A stretch of 64,000 bases of DNA. Origin: Atherix ibis (taxonomy: Eukaryota; Arthropoda; Insecta; Diptera; Athericidae). Positions 11,855-25,954 of this stretch are shown piece after piece. How positions within the stretch are numbered: position 1 is the first letter of the stretch; every line of letters starts with the position of its first letter. The DNA lies in contig OY282607.1 of the NCBI GenBank assembly GCA_958298945.1, positions 35,373,000 to 35,436,999 of the forward strand, written 5' to 3'. The translations under genes and the position numbers were made by a program. The notes under the pieces are model-generated. The model worked only from the letters and a program-made list of their open reading frames with translations. It was not told the origin of the DNA and searched no databases.

Positions 11855-12690
11855 AGGGTTATTTAATAAGTCCTATGGAGATTAGAGTTAAATAAAAAAC
11901 ACACTTAAAATTCAGATTTTTAATTCATTACATTGCATGGACCTTGCCACTGTACATGGAAAATAACATCATTTAAATAGGTGCAACAAGCTTTATTGCA
12001 ATTTTTATTGCATTTTCGCACATTTTAGTATGTAATTTGTCCATTACTTAACGGTTGTTTGCTATTTAAATGCTATAGAATTTGAGGAATGTCTGCGAAA
12101 ATACGAAATTATGCGTAGGTCCACAAGAAAATGGCTAACGTCGTCAAATTGATTGATATGTCAGAATCTCGAAATTATGCGCCCTGTGAATTTTTCACGC
12201 AATACAACCAGAATTTTTTAGGTTGTGTTGCTTGAGTTGCTGTTTTGGTGGAACAACATATGGTCCAGATTAAATTGTCCAAGTTCAATCCAAAAAAGGT
12301 CGGTTATCATACGATGCTAATTGTTTCTCCTTCTGTATTTTCAAAGATATACGGGCATATGACCCTTCTATAACAAAATACACATTGGAAGGTCACTTTT
12401 CGCGGATACTATGGTTTCTCCGCACAGTCACTTGTGGGTTTTTAAAGCTCAATGCAGGGCAATTATGCTTATTAACGTATCCACCAAAAGAGAAATGAGC
12501 CTCATCGCTGAAGAAAATTTTGCGGAAATGTGGCTATGTCAGAATCATCACTTTTGCAGAAAGTTTTTATTATATTTATAAAAAATCGTTTTTTTATATA
12601 AACGATCCATAATGTAAAATGGCCATCTCGGAGAGGGCATGTGTTATTGACAGCTGTCAAATAAAGACGGGGCTGTACTTTTTAAACCAC
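11855..12690 (-). mobile_element. DD41D (rosa-type) element, heavily decayed
   Basis: Minus-strand traces run in the correct order. Near 12500 is F-F-S-D-E-A-H-F-S-F-G-G-Y-V-N-K, which contains the first catalytic Asp. A degenerate W-F-Q-Q region follows near 12250, and the C-terminal H/Y-L-N-D-V-I-F-H lies near 11970. Stops and frameshifts are frequent. The outer boundaries are approximate. Confidence 0.65.
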
Positions 12691-14669
12691 GAAATCGTTA
12701 ATCTTTTATATAATAATTTTCAAATATTATGAAATTTTAATTCGTTAACGTGTTAAAAATAAATCTAAATTATATAAAATCGTATTGAAATTGAAATTTT
12801 GAAATATTTTATTATATTATTTCTTAGTTTGTTAAAATGTCATTTTAAGAAATAAAAAAATTGTGATTTTTTCCATTGTAATTTAAATAATAAAAAAAAC
12901 AACACATTACAAAACACAAATGAGGGGAAAACAACCTTTTTTGGCGGCATAACAATTTTCGTATTAAAATTGAAAATTTCCCATAAAACTATGGAAAACT
13001 GTCGATGGTGCAATAGTTCTAATCAAACTTTTAGATGCATTTATTATGGTGAATACTTCCGAGAAAAATATAAAATTATTTTTCATCAATACAAATTAAG
13101 TCAAATTTATATCATATTGATTAGCACAAATTTGTAACCTTTTATTTTGTTTTTATTTAAATCTCATAAAGCAAGAGTAATCTGTCTTGAACACAATTAT
13201 ATAAGATGAAAAAAAAACCGATTTATTATCAGTATTTGCATACAAACTACATACATATGTACATACAATAGGTAAAATAATAATTGTTTACTAATATTGA
13301 TGTAATTTCTATGATTTTATTATAAAAATATAAATAAAAAAAAGTTTAAATAGATTATAATAATACAATGACAAGTAATCATGAGATGACAGTGTGATCT
13401 TTTGTTTTATAGCTGGAGGTCGGCCATGATGTTGTTGTGGTGTCCGTCCACCATTTTTTTTTATAGGAAATATGAATGTTTATGGATTTTTTTAAATTCG
13501 AAATTCCAGACTATTTAAAAAATTTCCAGATTATAAATATCGGTTATTGATTGCTAATTTTGTCCATTAAGTTTTATTTTCTTTTAATAATTTGCATGGG
13601 ATACTTTTATATAAAAATATTACTCTAATTATAGCGGTAAATATTTATTTCCTCTAATGTAGTGACCCATTTATACAACTCTAGCTATATCGTCATATAA
13701 GACGAACAGCGGAATGAATTCTTTATTGTAGAGCGACACGATTCTCCCGAGCAATGCACGTAAATATCGTAAATAATACATTTTATTTATATGCGTGTGT
13801 GTGCACTTTTCAATACGTGTATTAACAATTGCACTTAACTCTCTATGAACTTTCACTTTATTTTATTTAATTTCAAATTAAAATTTACGATATATGTACA
13901 CCTCGTTCTGTTGCAGAATAAAAAAAAGGTTTTTTGTTGTTGTAACATTTTACATTTCATTTTTATTTATTGTTTTGTTTTTTGTTTGAATTATAGGAAA
14001 AAAAAACATTATCACTTATAGCATTTATAAATACAAAATAAAATTACCATTTCAAAAAATATGAATGTAAAAAAATGTACTCGTATTAGTATTTATGAAT
14101 TTCTTGCGTCTATGTTTATGGCAGTTAATAAATAATCAATATTTGAGTTGGTCTTTATTTCAGAAATAATATGCCGCATGTATTATTTAATAATAATTCA
14201 TTTAAAAAAATTTCACTTATTATTATGGTAGCTTTACAGATTTCTCTTTTTTATGGTAACTTTAACAGATTTAAATTAAAAATGATTTTGACATTTTTAT
14301 ATGAAAATAGTTTAAACAATTCAATTAAGAATTATTCATTTTGATAATATTATGGTTTTTTTTTTTTGTAAATAGTTTTATAGGGTCATAAGAAAATTTT
14401 ATAGTCGTTGGAAAATTTTCATATCAATTTGTTCGGTTTTCTGACAGAAAATAGTAGTTCCTTCGTAAAACAACTAGATGTGAAATTCGTTTCAACTTTA
14501 AATCTGCCAGAATTGTTCATGATTGATTTACTAAAAACAATAAAAATATTATAAAAAATTATATTTTTTATTTATTTAAAAGAAGAAGAAAAATTAGAAC
14601 GCAATTAAAAATATGTTTACACAGGAATTTGTTATTGAAAATCGAGAAAGATAACATGGCAATATATTA

Positions 14670-15130
14670 CGATGCAAAATTGAAGCGACTGTACCTTGTG
14701 ATATGCCCGTGGCCTCAACTAATTCGCGCACTTTAATTCCCCGATCGTTCAAAATCAGATCGTGGATTTTGTCGATGATTTCAGGAGTAGACACCTCAAC
14801 TGGGCGTCCTGACGATGTTCATCTTTTGTGGATGAACGGCCACGTTTAAATTCATTCACCCAATTGTAAACCGTCGCAAACACAGGTGCAGATGTGCCAT
14901 GAACTGTATCCAACTCGGCTTTGATTTCTTTCGGGCTTAAGCCTTTCAAATGGAGATGTTTGATGACAGCCCTAAACTCGCTTTTTCCGTTGTTATGCAC
15001 AAATAAATGTCGTTAACTTTAATCGACGATAGAAATTGACCTACACTATGGATCGAGCTGATATTTTGACAGCTTTCCTGTCGATAATGCTATTTCTCGG
15101 ATTTTCTAAGGACTTATTGAACGACCCTCG
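14670..15130 (-). mobile_element. mariner 5' fragment, same family as 42955 and 53398
   Basis: The 5' terminal repeat (complement of GAGGGTCGTTCAATAAGTCC) ends at 15130 beside TA. The minus-strand frame begins M-H-N-N-G-K-S-E-F-R-A-V-I-K-H-L-H-L and matches the N-terminal DNA-binding domain of the two larger copies. A one-base loss at about 14815 shifts frame (K-D-E-H-R-Q-D instead of K-D-E-H-R-S-G-R-P). Homology stops abruptly at about 14670 within S-Q-G-T-V-A-S-I-L-H, so the catalytic domain is absent. Confidence 0.88.
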
Positions 15131-15540
15131 TAGCAGCGCATAATAAAAATTATCTTTACAAAAATTTATATTTACGAAAAATAGATTTTTTTCTATAAAA
15201 ATGGTTCCAAATGTCTTATACTCAGAAGGTGGCTACCCGTGGTAGATAGAATACGTGCTTTATCGGGGTAAACTGACAGGAGAATGGAAAATTTAGTTTA
15301 AAAAAAACCATTTAATATCCGCTACAAATACAAAAAATCAATTGAATATAGCAATTAGAAATTGGGAGGTCAATTAGAAAACGTTTAGTGCAAGCTAGTT
15401 TGTCCGAGAAAGAATCCATTATGATCAAGCTACATCGCGATCTTACTAGTTTGTTCAAGGAAGAATTCATTATTAACCAAGCGACATCAAGTGTATTTAT
15501 ACGATAGTTCTTACGATATTCAGTTTGAATACCCATCTTA

Positions 15541-15700
15541 ATGATACGTGCATACGATATTCAGTTTGAATATATTAAAATTCTTAAAGGAACCATGCTA
15601 TCATTAAGATGGGTATTTCAACAGGATAATGAATTCAAATATACCAGTAAAAGGTCGAAAATATGGTTTAATGTCAAAAAGATATATTTTATAGAGTGGT
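15541..15700 (+). mobile_element. Tc1-like transposase fragment
   Basis: The open frame encodes E-Y-I-K-I-L-K-G-T-M-L, then W-V-F-Q-Q-D-N-E-F-K-Y-T-S-K-R-S-K-I-W-F and I-E-W. This follows Tc1-type transposases through their second catalytic Asp (W-x-F-Q-Q-D-N-D-P-K-H-T-S-K). Terminal repeats and the rest of the gene are not visible. Confidence 0.7.
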
Positions 15701-18700
15701 GTAGTGAGCTTGTGCCTACAGTATATATACTGTAAGTGGCCCGAGCAATCACCGGGGGCCAAACCCGAGTAAACTGACAATTTGTGTTATACAGTTCGCG
15801 TAGTATGGGCCAAGTTACCTATTGAGTTGACTCGATGCACCTATAATTAAAATTAAAATAGTAAATTTTTTAATTCATTTAGATATATTCATATTATTTG
15901 AATTTCATATTTTCTGTACATTTAACATTTAATTTCAACGCGATTTTTGTCTAATTGCCTTGACCGATTAAAAAAAAAAATAAACGTAACACACCTTTTT
16001 TACATATGTAATTTCCATATATACTATGTGCTTCTTAATCATTATGAAATTTATTTTTAAAACTTTTATTATATATTTCGAAAAAAATAATCAAATTTCG
16101 AATCACTGCTATTATTTTATCGCCAACTGTATATATTTAAATAAAAATTAATATCAACAAAAATATTATTAAACATGTTATTTTATCTTAATTAAAAATT
16201 ATTTTTCGAAGACGGCAATTAAGAACCAAAAATTTTTCTTTTTTGAAGAAAGTGCGTTTCGAAAATAAGTCATCAATTCGAAAATTTTCCGACTAATCAT
16301 ACCACAATTGATGATGATTAATCAAAAATAGTAAAAATGATGAGCAAAAAAACTATGATGATTGTGAAATTCTACCTTATTGTCATTCCAGATCATTTGT
16401 AATTATAGAGCAATGACCAAAAAACGCAAGGTCCCCATTATAGTAGTTTATATTGAAATTTTTAATGTGATGGACAATTTTGAAATTTTAGACAAACATT
16501 AAGACCAACTACACTCGATAGTTTTACATAAAATGTCTTCTTTATTTAAAATCTTGTTTATTTCTATTTTCGAATTTATTCTTATTTGTAATTAGACAAA
16601 TAATACAGAATATAGTAAATTTAAACAAAATTGAATATATGTTTTTACTTTAACATTTTGTATTCTGCATAAATAAATCTAGACTGATATATAAAGCCAC
16701 TACTGTAGTTGTGTAAAACATTGAGGAAATTTCACAAAATTCATCTACGTTTACATCGGAAACTGTTACATCGAAAATTGTTGATAATTTAGAATTTCAA
16801 AACAATATTTTCGTCTATTTACAATTAGTTCCTTTATTTTTAAGACACGTCATAAATAACACGTCATTCAATTTATTTTATTAACACGTCAACGGACTTT
16901 AATCCTTAGAAATACCATACTCAGAATATTAGTTAATCATTATTTCAATTTTAGTATTTTGTTTTTAATTGGAAATTATTAGAAATATATTCAGACGTAA
17001 ATCAAAACAATGGTGTATTTTTTTATTATTTCCCCTCCACGTAAAAAAATACATTAAAAATAGAAGAATATATATTATTGGTGAGACTGTAGTTTCGAGT
17101 TTAAACAAAGCTCAATTCATTTTGTTCGAAGGTTATTTGAGTGCATTTTTGAAATTTCACAAAAATTAGCCTCGAAAACAAATAAAGTGAATGCATCGAA
17201 TGCATTTTGTATTGTACGAGTATTGCGTCATTTTTTATATCAGCTGAGACTGGGAATAAGGTAGACTATTATTCTCTATAAGCCTCAAGTCGTATTTTGT
17301 CAGTTATTATTGTAATTGTACATATGGTATGTTCATATAACAAAGAGTAATTTCTCTTTCATAACATCAAAGAGAAACCTTCGTAGAGGCTGTTTGGTAA
17401 TATAAATTTTTTTCTTCGAAACATTTCAATTGTATGGACTATCTGAAAAAACAAACAATTCATAATTAATAGAAATGGGAAAATTTTAAGATTATCAAAA
17501 AGTCTTGATAAAAATACTGATAAATCAATCAAAGTACACTAATAAATAATTTTTTATTCGTAAGTAAAAAAAACTTGTTATTACAACGTCACACAGCTTC
17601 AGACAGAGTTCAGACAACTTAAATTTACGAATAATTTAGTTCAAAGCTTAGTCGGGGATATTTGTGAAAATTTTAAGCTCAAAATGAGTGGTGATCATTT
17701 TAAGCTTTTTTAAAGTGCTTTTTAAAAGAATTGGGTGATTGGCGATTATTCTATATTGTGTCAGCTGTTCTGTTAAGAGTTTTTTTTTTGTTTATGTATT
17801 GTTGTTTATGACTATTGCGATCTAATTTTATATATTTCTAATTGAAACTCTCATTTGCATGTTCATTCAACATCAAATCTATTTTTTTGTAGGATCGTAA
17901 TCAAAAAATTCATGCTTGTATGGACATTTAGTGATTCACCCGGTCATTATTTGTTTACTAATAAAATTCCATGAACTAAAAAGACGAAATCCATGAATGA
18001 AGAAACGTTTCAAAGTGGTGGTGTGATCGAATGCACTGGAATGAGCACAATAAAATACGTTATAATAAGATAATCCATCAGACTCGTACGTGCGTATCCA
18101 TGTGAAGCGTTGGTTTAGCATGTTTTATACTTATAAAAAGCGAAGTATAAAAAAAAACAATAATAATAAAAGACGAATAAAATACACAAAAAAGAAATTG
18201 ATTGTTTTATCTAATCAATGAATTAATGGGCATAAAATTCGGTTTTTTTATTTGTTTGCTTGTATCTATTTTTACCTTCCTTATAACACGTGCAACACCT
18301 GTTGTTCAATAAAAGTTGTTGCGAGGTTCATTTGGAAAAATCTCAGTTTTCATTTTAAGTGCGAAATGTACGAATATGTGCATAAATGTACGTGTTCATG
18401 GCTATGGTATTGTTGACACGAACCGTTCTCTATCCAACATTTCTGACAAATGCGAATGCATATGTGTTTGCTAATGTCGTCAGGCACACACTATAATCTA
18501 CCTGCACGAGCTTCAATTTAAATAATTATTAAATTACACAAATATGTACCCATATATGCTTTGGTCATATGTAAATGCGTTTGTATGTGTTCACAGCAGG
18601 TCTTTGGCGTTTTTCTCCATTTAATTTTATCAATAATATACGAAATTTTTTGTTTAGTTGCAAATGTCAATACAAGCAAATAATATTCATAATGTTAGCT

Positions 18701-21131
18701 CTCATTGTAAAAATTCAACATTCATTATTAAGCATGCTTTCATTAATAACAAAGAAGCTTTGATGCTTTTAATTGCTGCCATTCTTTTTTTATGAATTGA
18801 ATTCTCCATTGTAAATTTAATAGTGGTACTTATTATACAAAAAAAATTGCATTTTTTGCCTTTGAAACGTTTATTTTTGTTATTTTTTGTTTTTTTGTTT
18901 GTTGAGAATATAAAATTACTTTGTTCACAATTTCTCATAGTCAAAATTAGTCAGTTGGATATATGTATGTGTAGGAGGGCTCGCCTAAACTTTGTATACG
19001 CAATACAGAACTTAATGAGTGAATGAATCTTCTTCTCTTCTTTGGTGAAGAGAACGTCATCGCTCTTACGTCAGACATTTTTTTGCGTATTTGAATAGAT
19101 GAGTGTTTACTTAATTCTTGTTGATATTACTCAGAGTGTATTTTTAATTTCGAAGAAAATTTTGACGTTTTTCTTTTTCGAAATTTCGGGTATTTTCTTC
19201 TTCTAGCTTTCATTAATAATTGTTATAGATATGGGACCAATGTATCTGTATTTTAAAAATATTTTTACTATATTAACGGTTTTTTATTAAAAATAAAATT
19301 GTATAATTTTTTTAATATCTTCTATAATTGTTTAAAAAAAATCTATTTATAAGAAGAAACAATTTTTTTGTAGTATTTTTCTTTTACGAAATATTGTAAA
19401 TTAAGTCAGGCATTTTTCTCGACTTTTATAAAATGTTAATTTTGTTTTGATTAGAATTTTGAATCAATTTACATTAATACATAATGTTTATTTAATTCAT
19501 TATGAATATGTTAATTAGGGTAAGAGTATTTTCGAATTTTTGTACTCTAGCTCAGGTAGGAAAAAAGATTTGGCAAAGAATTTTTGGAGTATAACAATTT
19601 ATTAATAAAGAATTTCAAATATGTTAACTTTTTTTTATTAAAAGAAATATTAAACATACTTTATAGAAATATTTAAATATTTTGAATAGGTCTTAAATTG
19701 TACAAAAACAAGGTAGGGTGGATGCTCTATAAAAAGCTTTATATCTTGTGTAGAGAATATATTTTTAATCTAGATATTTGCAAAAAAACACTTTCAAGGA
19801 TATTTAAGGATATTTAATATTTTTTGCATTCTTCAATTATATGAGTGCCTTATCGTATTAGTTTCCATGCAATTTGGTGGTTCAAGTTACCATAATCAAC
19901 TTAGCACGTTTTTCATATTGACGTAAATTTGTATTTCTAAATAATGTTTTTATTTCTTTTTATCAGATTAAATAAATTTTTCACATTAATCTCTTACTCG
20001 TATCATATAATATGATAAAATTGTGCAACCGAAAAAAAATCACTTTCACTTGTTATAGATTTTTTTTATTATTATCACCCACATGTTGTCAATTACATTT
20101 GTTTGTTTTTTTTTAATTCCAAAGATATAAGTATGTGATATGTGTTTTTTTTATACTTGCATACAAATTAATTATAGTCCAATATTGACATTTTTTAAAT
20201 GTATTTTGATAGAATTTCTACCTTGCTTGTGTGCATTTCTTATCGTTCGCAAAGTCGTTTAATGTAAAAGAATAATCCTCATAAGACATTGCATAACAAC
20301 CTCAACAAGGTCTAAGTCCAATCATTATTTATATATTGTACCATAATATATCCCTAATGGCGAAATGTTATCAATTTGAAAGCGAAGAGTTTCTTCTATT
20401 TTGTAAATAAATGGCCAGACTTATTATTATTTTTTTATTCTTTAAAAGAAAAGAAACTAAACAAAATTCTGCGTTTGTATAATTTTAGAATGTTATCATA
20501 GCTGCGAACTTCAAAACCTCTAAAGTAGTCCACTTGAAAATGTGTGTTTTAATAAAAAATAAAATGATAATTATATAAATTATAATTTTTGCATAAGTAT
20601 CATCCATGACTATCGGTCGGTTCGCCAATATTAATCAACTGAGAAAACGTCGAAACATTAATTAACTTAATCAATTATTTTTAATTAGCTTAATAATATT
20701 TACTCTAGCTTTCCATAAACCATTTAAATTATGGATAATTTTTTTATTGTTAAGGAGGTTCCTTAAAACATTAGTCAAAGAATACTTTACAGAACATTGA
20801 TTCCTCAACCACTAAGCGAGTTTTTATATTAGAATATATTTCACATTGGCCTTTCGAAATATTCTTATTAACAAAAAATAATTCACAATATTTTATAAAG
20901 TTTTTAAATAGAGTACTTTATTTTAGCATATTTTTGATTAAAGAATCTTTGATGCCCAATTTATTCTTATCTAATTGCTAAGAATACCTTAAAAACGAAG
21001 AGAGTTCGTGGTTAATTATTGCACTTTGTAATATAAAAGGTTTTTTTCTTAATTATTTGCAATTATTTTTTCAAGTTTTAATTGAATTTTCTCAAACAAA
21101 TATGATTTTTGTGTTAGGTCCTTTAATTATA

Positions 21132-22351
21132 TAGGGTGGTCCATCTAGCGGTTGCATTTTGAACCACTATTTATTTAAAGTACTTGAGTGTTAAATGTCA
21201 TCACGAACTGACAGATTGTTAGTTGAAAGTTTGAATTTTACCAAAGTGGTGAGTCTTCAACCCAAACTGTGAGAAATTTAAAAAAAATGACCAAAGATCG
21301 AATGCCATCACGTCAACTTGTGGACAAATTCGTGAAGCGAGTTCGTGAAACTGGTTTGTGGTTGCCAAAGTAATTCGTTCCGCTAATACAGTGCGTTCGA
21401 CCCAGAGTATTGCCGCCGTTGCTGAAAATGTCCGTTATCATCCATCAACATCAACTCGTCACCGTTCTCAGGAATTGAACATTTCTCGCACTTCTCTGTT
21501 GAGAATTTCGCACAAAGACCTCGGTATGAAAGCTTACAAAGTTCAATTAGTCCAACAGCTAAAGCCGCATGACCATCCGATGCGTTTTCGGTTTGCCCAA
21601 TGGGCTCAAGATCAATTGGCCGAAGATGAGCATTTTTACCGAAAAATCATCTTTTCGGATGAGGTCCATTTCTACCTCGGTGGGTATGTCAACAAACAAA
21701 ATTGTCGCATCTGGGGCTCAGAAAATCCATACGTCACCATGGAAAAGCCGATGCATCCACAACGAGTCACGGTTTGGTGCGGATTTTGGACTGGAGGCAT
21801 CATTGACCCGTTTTTCTTCGAAAACGATGAAGGAGCCGCCGTTACGGTCAATGGTGAGCGCTATCGTGGAATGCTTAACGAATTTTTGTTTCCAAAAGTT
21901 GAAGAGAATGGCATGGACGACATTTGGTTTCAACAGGACGGGGCCACTTGCCACACAGCTAACGTAACAATCCAACTTTTGGGCACTGCTTTCGAAAACC
22001 GAATAATCAGCCGAAATTCTGATGTGATTTGAGCCCGTTGGATTATTTTCTGTGGGGAGCCGTTAAGGATAAATGTTACGCAAGGCATCCAGAGACAATT
22101 GAGGCCTTGAAACACGAAATCAAAGTTGCCATTGAAGAGATACAGGCCCGGACAATCGAAAATGTACTGAAAAATTGGGTCGAGCGAATGGGGTACTGTA
22201 ACGCCAGCCGTGGAAGTCATTTAAATGATGTTGTGTTTTATTCTTAAATTTCAAGGTTCAGTCTTTCTAATAAAACCGGAAATTTAAAAAAATACAAACT
22301 AGTTTTTTTTAATTTTCTTTTTAAAATGAAACTTTTAAATGGTCCACCCTG
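21132..22351 (+). mobile_element. DD41D (rosa-type) element, nearly full length
   Basis: The ends are TAGGGTGGTCCAT at 21132 and the complement ATGGTCCACCCTG ending at 22351, flanked by TA. This is the best preserved rosa-type copy in the window. Confidence 0.9.
21285..22247 (+). pseudogene. DD41D (rosa-type) transposase with two frame disruptions
   Basis: The ATG at 21285 starts M-T-K-D-R-M-P-S-R-Q-L-V-D-K-F. A frameshift near 21355 leads into the long frame 21358-22032. This carries R-T-S-L-L-R-I-S (helix-turn-helix), I-I-F-S-D-E-V-H-F (first catalytic Asp), V-N-K-Q-N-C-R-I-W-G and W-F-Q-Q-D-G-A-T-C-H-T-A (second Asp). A short deletion near 22025 removes the usual W-P-P-R-S-C block. The frame 22029-22247 then continues with S-P-L-D-Y-F-L-W-G (third Asp) to the C-terminal G-S-H-L-N-D-V-V-F-Y-S. 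Intact relatives, including the 37030 copy here, have 41 residues between the last two aspartates. The protein would cut and rejoin the element's ends; this copy is dead. Confidence 0.9.
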
Positions 22352-23289
22352 TACTACCACCTCGTAAAAAAAAATTTAAAGTGCAGTAGACAATTTTTTG
22401 AACAGTATTTAAAAAATAAAATAAAATCATTGATTGAATTGTTTAAATAACATTTTTTTATGGTATATAAAATAAAAAAGAAATCGTGTTTGACTGAAAA
22501 TTAAATAACATTTAAAACATGAACTAATAAATTAAAATACCTGCCAAGGTCGTTTTGAGACGGCCTCACCAATAGTAATTCATATAATGGTGGACAGTTA
22601 ACAACTACTAGTTTAATATGTACATTTATGCTAACATAATTTGAAGGTGTTTGTTAAAGATTTCACATAATAAAGTGTATGGTTTTTTTTTAATTTTACC
22701 TGTTCTGTAATAAGCAACTTTTAACATAAGTCAGAATGAGTGAAAAGATAAAAGACAAAATATATACACATAAAAATTTTAATCAAGGTGAGAATTATAT
22801 AAAATATTAGAGGTGATTATTTTTTTCATTATTCTTTTATTTTAAGTATTTCTGTTCTTGACCAAATAAAAATTAATACTCAATAAAAATTTGCAAAAAA
22901 AAACCACTGAATGTATGTTGTTTTAAATGTCAAATTTAAGTCCGGAATGTACACAGAAACTTGTTTCGGTATGGAACACAGTAGGCCACACCCACTCCTA
23001 TTTGTTTATACAATTGGCATTCGCAGCATGTTCGACAAGTTGTCGCGTATTGTTTGATGGATGTTCGATTAGGACAATCAAAGTTGGATGCATGTTCGAT
23101 AATGTTGGATTGATGTTCGATGGGCACTCGATTTGTGCTCGTTAAAATTTATCGTATAAAATTTTGCAGACCCAATTTTTTTTTTAAATAATTTTATTTA
23201 CTTTCTATTTTGCAAATGTTTGTATTTGAAATTTTCAAAAATACAATATTTTGTCATATTAAAATGACGTCGAAGAAATTTGAAAAATC

Positions 23290-23480
23290 TTTGAGTGAAT
23301 GATAATATTGATAAGTTCAAATTGGATTTTTCTTCTGGTCCGGACGGTATCCCCTCTGTTTTTAACAAATTATGGCATTATTTGTCGTCTGGAAAATTAA
23401 TTTTAATATATCCATTCAAAAAAGCAAATTTGCTGTATATTTCTATGTATTACAGCGGATATAACTAATCAAATATCATT
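23290..23480 (+). mobile_element. Non-LTR reverse transcriptase remnant
   Basis: A short stretch reads L-D-F-S-S-G-P-D-G-I-P-S-V-F-N-K-L-W, which is the S/C-G-P-D-G-I-P motif near the start of the reverse transcriptase domain of Jockey-like LINEs. It is followed by a deleted and shifted L-I-Y-P-F-K-K-A. It is a tiny decayed fragment without ends. Confidence 0.55.
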
Positions 23481-24217
23481 ACGAAATTCAATCTCTTAAG
23501 GATATAAAAGCTTCCTCCTGTATTGGATTAAGATGGAAACTTGTGTATAAGTTAATCCAATATTATTTATCCTAGGAATTGACAACATTTCTAAAGTTAC
23601 CATTTTAGAAATGGTGAAATTCTAATAACCCGCCTTTCGATCTATAGAAGATTATAACATTTTCTAGAAGTTTCTCTCCGCTTACACACTTTAATATGCA
23701 TAGTTCCAAGGCTTTTTGCAGGTATCGATTCTTTTGAGACAATTTTTGATGACTTATTCGCTCACTTTGGTCTGTAAATGGACCATTACTCGATGGATGT
23801 TGGTTTTTAAGTGCTTTAAAGTTTGAGGATTGAAAATTTGTTATGGAATAGTCTCGTTGAAAACTCATATAGTCCGGATTAAAATTTAAGTTCATGTCAA
23901 AAAAGGTCGATTATCATAATATAGCGGTCAGAATTGACGGTAACGGAGACTTTTACATTTTCAAATAAATACGAGCCAATGCCAACTTACATGCCAAAAT
24001 GCACAATAGACAATCACTTTTCGCGAATACAATGGCTTATCCACAATCACTTGTGCGTTTTCAGAGCCACATATTAGGAAATTTTTCTTATTGAGGTATC
24101 CAACGAACGAGAAATGAGCCTCATCGCTGAAGAAAATTTTGTTCAAAAAAAGAGCATCCTTAAAATGACCACTTTTGTAGAAAGTCTTAACAAGTTCTGT
24201 CAAATGATAGAACTATA

Positions 24218-25954
24218 CAGTGGTACCTCGGCATACGAGTTTAATTCGTTCCGCAACCTTGCTCGTATTTCAAATTGCTCGTATCTCAAAGCAAATTTCC
24301 CCATTGAAATTAATTGAACTGCCATTAATGCGTTCCAGCCCCCAAAATGTCACCCCAGTTATTTTTGTTACTTGTGTTTGAATAAGAAAAAAAATGTATT
24401 TATAAATGACAAATATTGTACAAAAACATAATAAAAGAGAATGTAAAGAAATAAACTAGATTTATAAAGTGGTTCTTTCGCTTAATTTTCGTCACTGCTT
24501 TTCTCTTCACTGGTCTTTGCTTTTTTCGCCACGCTTTTCTCACTTTCACCTGTAGGCCGTTTAAAAAAAACAGGTCCAAGGTTTGTTTCTTCCTCCCTTT
24601 CAGAATGTTCCGGAAATGAGTTAGGCAAGTGTCATTAAATAGCTCCGATGCACGATCAGTTGCAACTTTTTCTGGGTGTTTCTTTTCCACGAACTGTGCA
24701 ACTCTCTCCCACATTCCCAAGATCTCCTTTATCTCACTTGTAGAAATAACCTCCTACTCCTCTGGCTCCTCGAAACCGATTTCTTGCAGAACCTCCGTAT
24801 GCTGCTGTAACTGTAACTCTTGTATCTCCTCGGTCGTCAGTTCCTGGGTGTGCTCCTCGACGAGCTCGTTGAGCTCTCTTATCATCTCTCTCATCCATCT
24901 CCAGACCCATGAATTTCCCCAGAGACACAATCTCCTCCTCTACTGACATACCGGTTTCGAATTCTTCTAAGGTTCTTTCGGCTACAGCTTCAGGCCACAG
25001 CTTCTTCCTCGCAGAGGTCAAGGTCCTCGTTGTAACACCCAGCCACGACTTCTCAATAATTCTGAGGCAAATCACGATATTCAAGTCGTCCTTCCAGAAC
25101 TCTCGAAGGGTGAGGTTTGTGTTCTCCGTCACCTCAAAGCAGCACCGAAACAGATCCTTGATGTATAGCTTCTTAAAATTAAAAATCACCTGCTGATCCA
25201 CGGGCTGTAGGATAGGAGTGGTGTTGGGTGGTAGGTGGAGAACCTTTATAAACTTGAACTCTCCGAGGATGTCATCTTCGAGGTTCGGTGGATGAGCAGG
25301 AGCATTGTCGAGGACGAGAAGGGCTTGCACGGGTAGGTTGTTTTCTGTAGATATTTCTTAACAGAAGGCCAAAAACCATGTTTACCCACTCCACAAAGAA
25401 CTGCCTGGTGACCCATGCCTCCGGGTTTGCCATCCACATAACTTGCAGTTTTTCTTTTAAAATCTTATGTGACTTAAATGCTCTGGGGTTTTCCGAATGG
25501 TATACGAGCAGAGGCCTGATCTTGCAGTCGCCACTCGCATTGGCGAACAGTGATAAAGTTAATCTATCTTTCATGGGTTTGTGGCCTGGCATCGTCTTCT
25601 TCTCTGCCGTTATTTAAGTCCTATTCGGCATCCTTATGGATTATTAAATTTTTTTTTCTTTTTTAACAAGTTTAGTAATAAAAATAAATTTTGTTTGAAT
25701 TAGAATTAGATTAGTTGGTTGATGCTTTGACAGCGCGAGCACATTGATAACTGATTCTCTGACCGTGGCCGGGGATTCACGCGGGAAAGCGTGACGCGTG
25801 GTTCGTGTGTGACTGTGTGTGATCGTGGCCGACGCGCTAAGCCGTTCGCTTGTATCTCAAATTTTGCTCATTTCAAAGCAAAAAATCGCTCGCTCGGCGG
25901 CTCGTATCTCAAAAAACTTGTACGTTCGGGCACTCGTATGTCAAGGTACCACTG
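24218..25954 (-). mobile_element. Tigger/pogo-type element, 5' coding part lost
   Basis: The ends are CAGTGGTACCTCGGCATACG at 24218 and the complement of CAGTGGTACCTTGACATACG at 25954. They are nearly identical and flanked by TA. Base composition is visibly more GC-rich than the surroundings, which fits a young or foreign insertion. Confidence 0.93.
24400..25617 (-). pseudogene. Tigger (TIGD1-like) DDE transposase, truncated and frameshifted
   Basis: On the minus strand the frames 25592-25272, 25330-24734 and 24720-24400 follow one another in family order. The first has M-P-G-H-K-P-M-K-D-R-L-T-L-S and L-L-V-Y-H-S-E-N-P-R-A-F-K. The second has L-L-V-L-D-N-A-P-A-H-P (second catalytic Asp), L-P-P-N-T-T-P-I-L-Q-P-V-D-Q-Q (third Asp region) and R-R-C-type C-terminal sequence. 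The third gives a basic tail. The CENP-B-like DNA-binding domain and the first catalytic Asp (usually D-E-T-G) are missing, because only about 340 bp lie between the first recognisable motif and the end of the element. At least two frameshifts separate the frames. Confidence 0.9.

Noticed and set aside
17936..18121. 61-codon minus-strand frame M-L-N-Q-R-F-T-W
   Set aside because: It is short, lies within the intron and has no recognised motif; I could not tie it to a gene or transposon.
22927..23145. Open frames of 63-72 codons on both strands
   Set aside because: They arise from short imperfect repeats of GATGTTCGAT-like sequence and show no domain.
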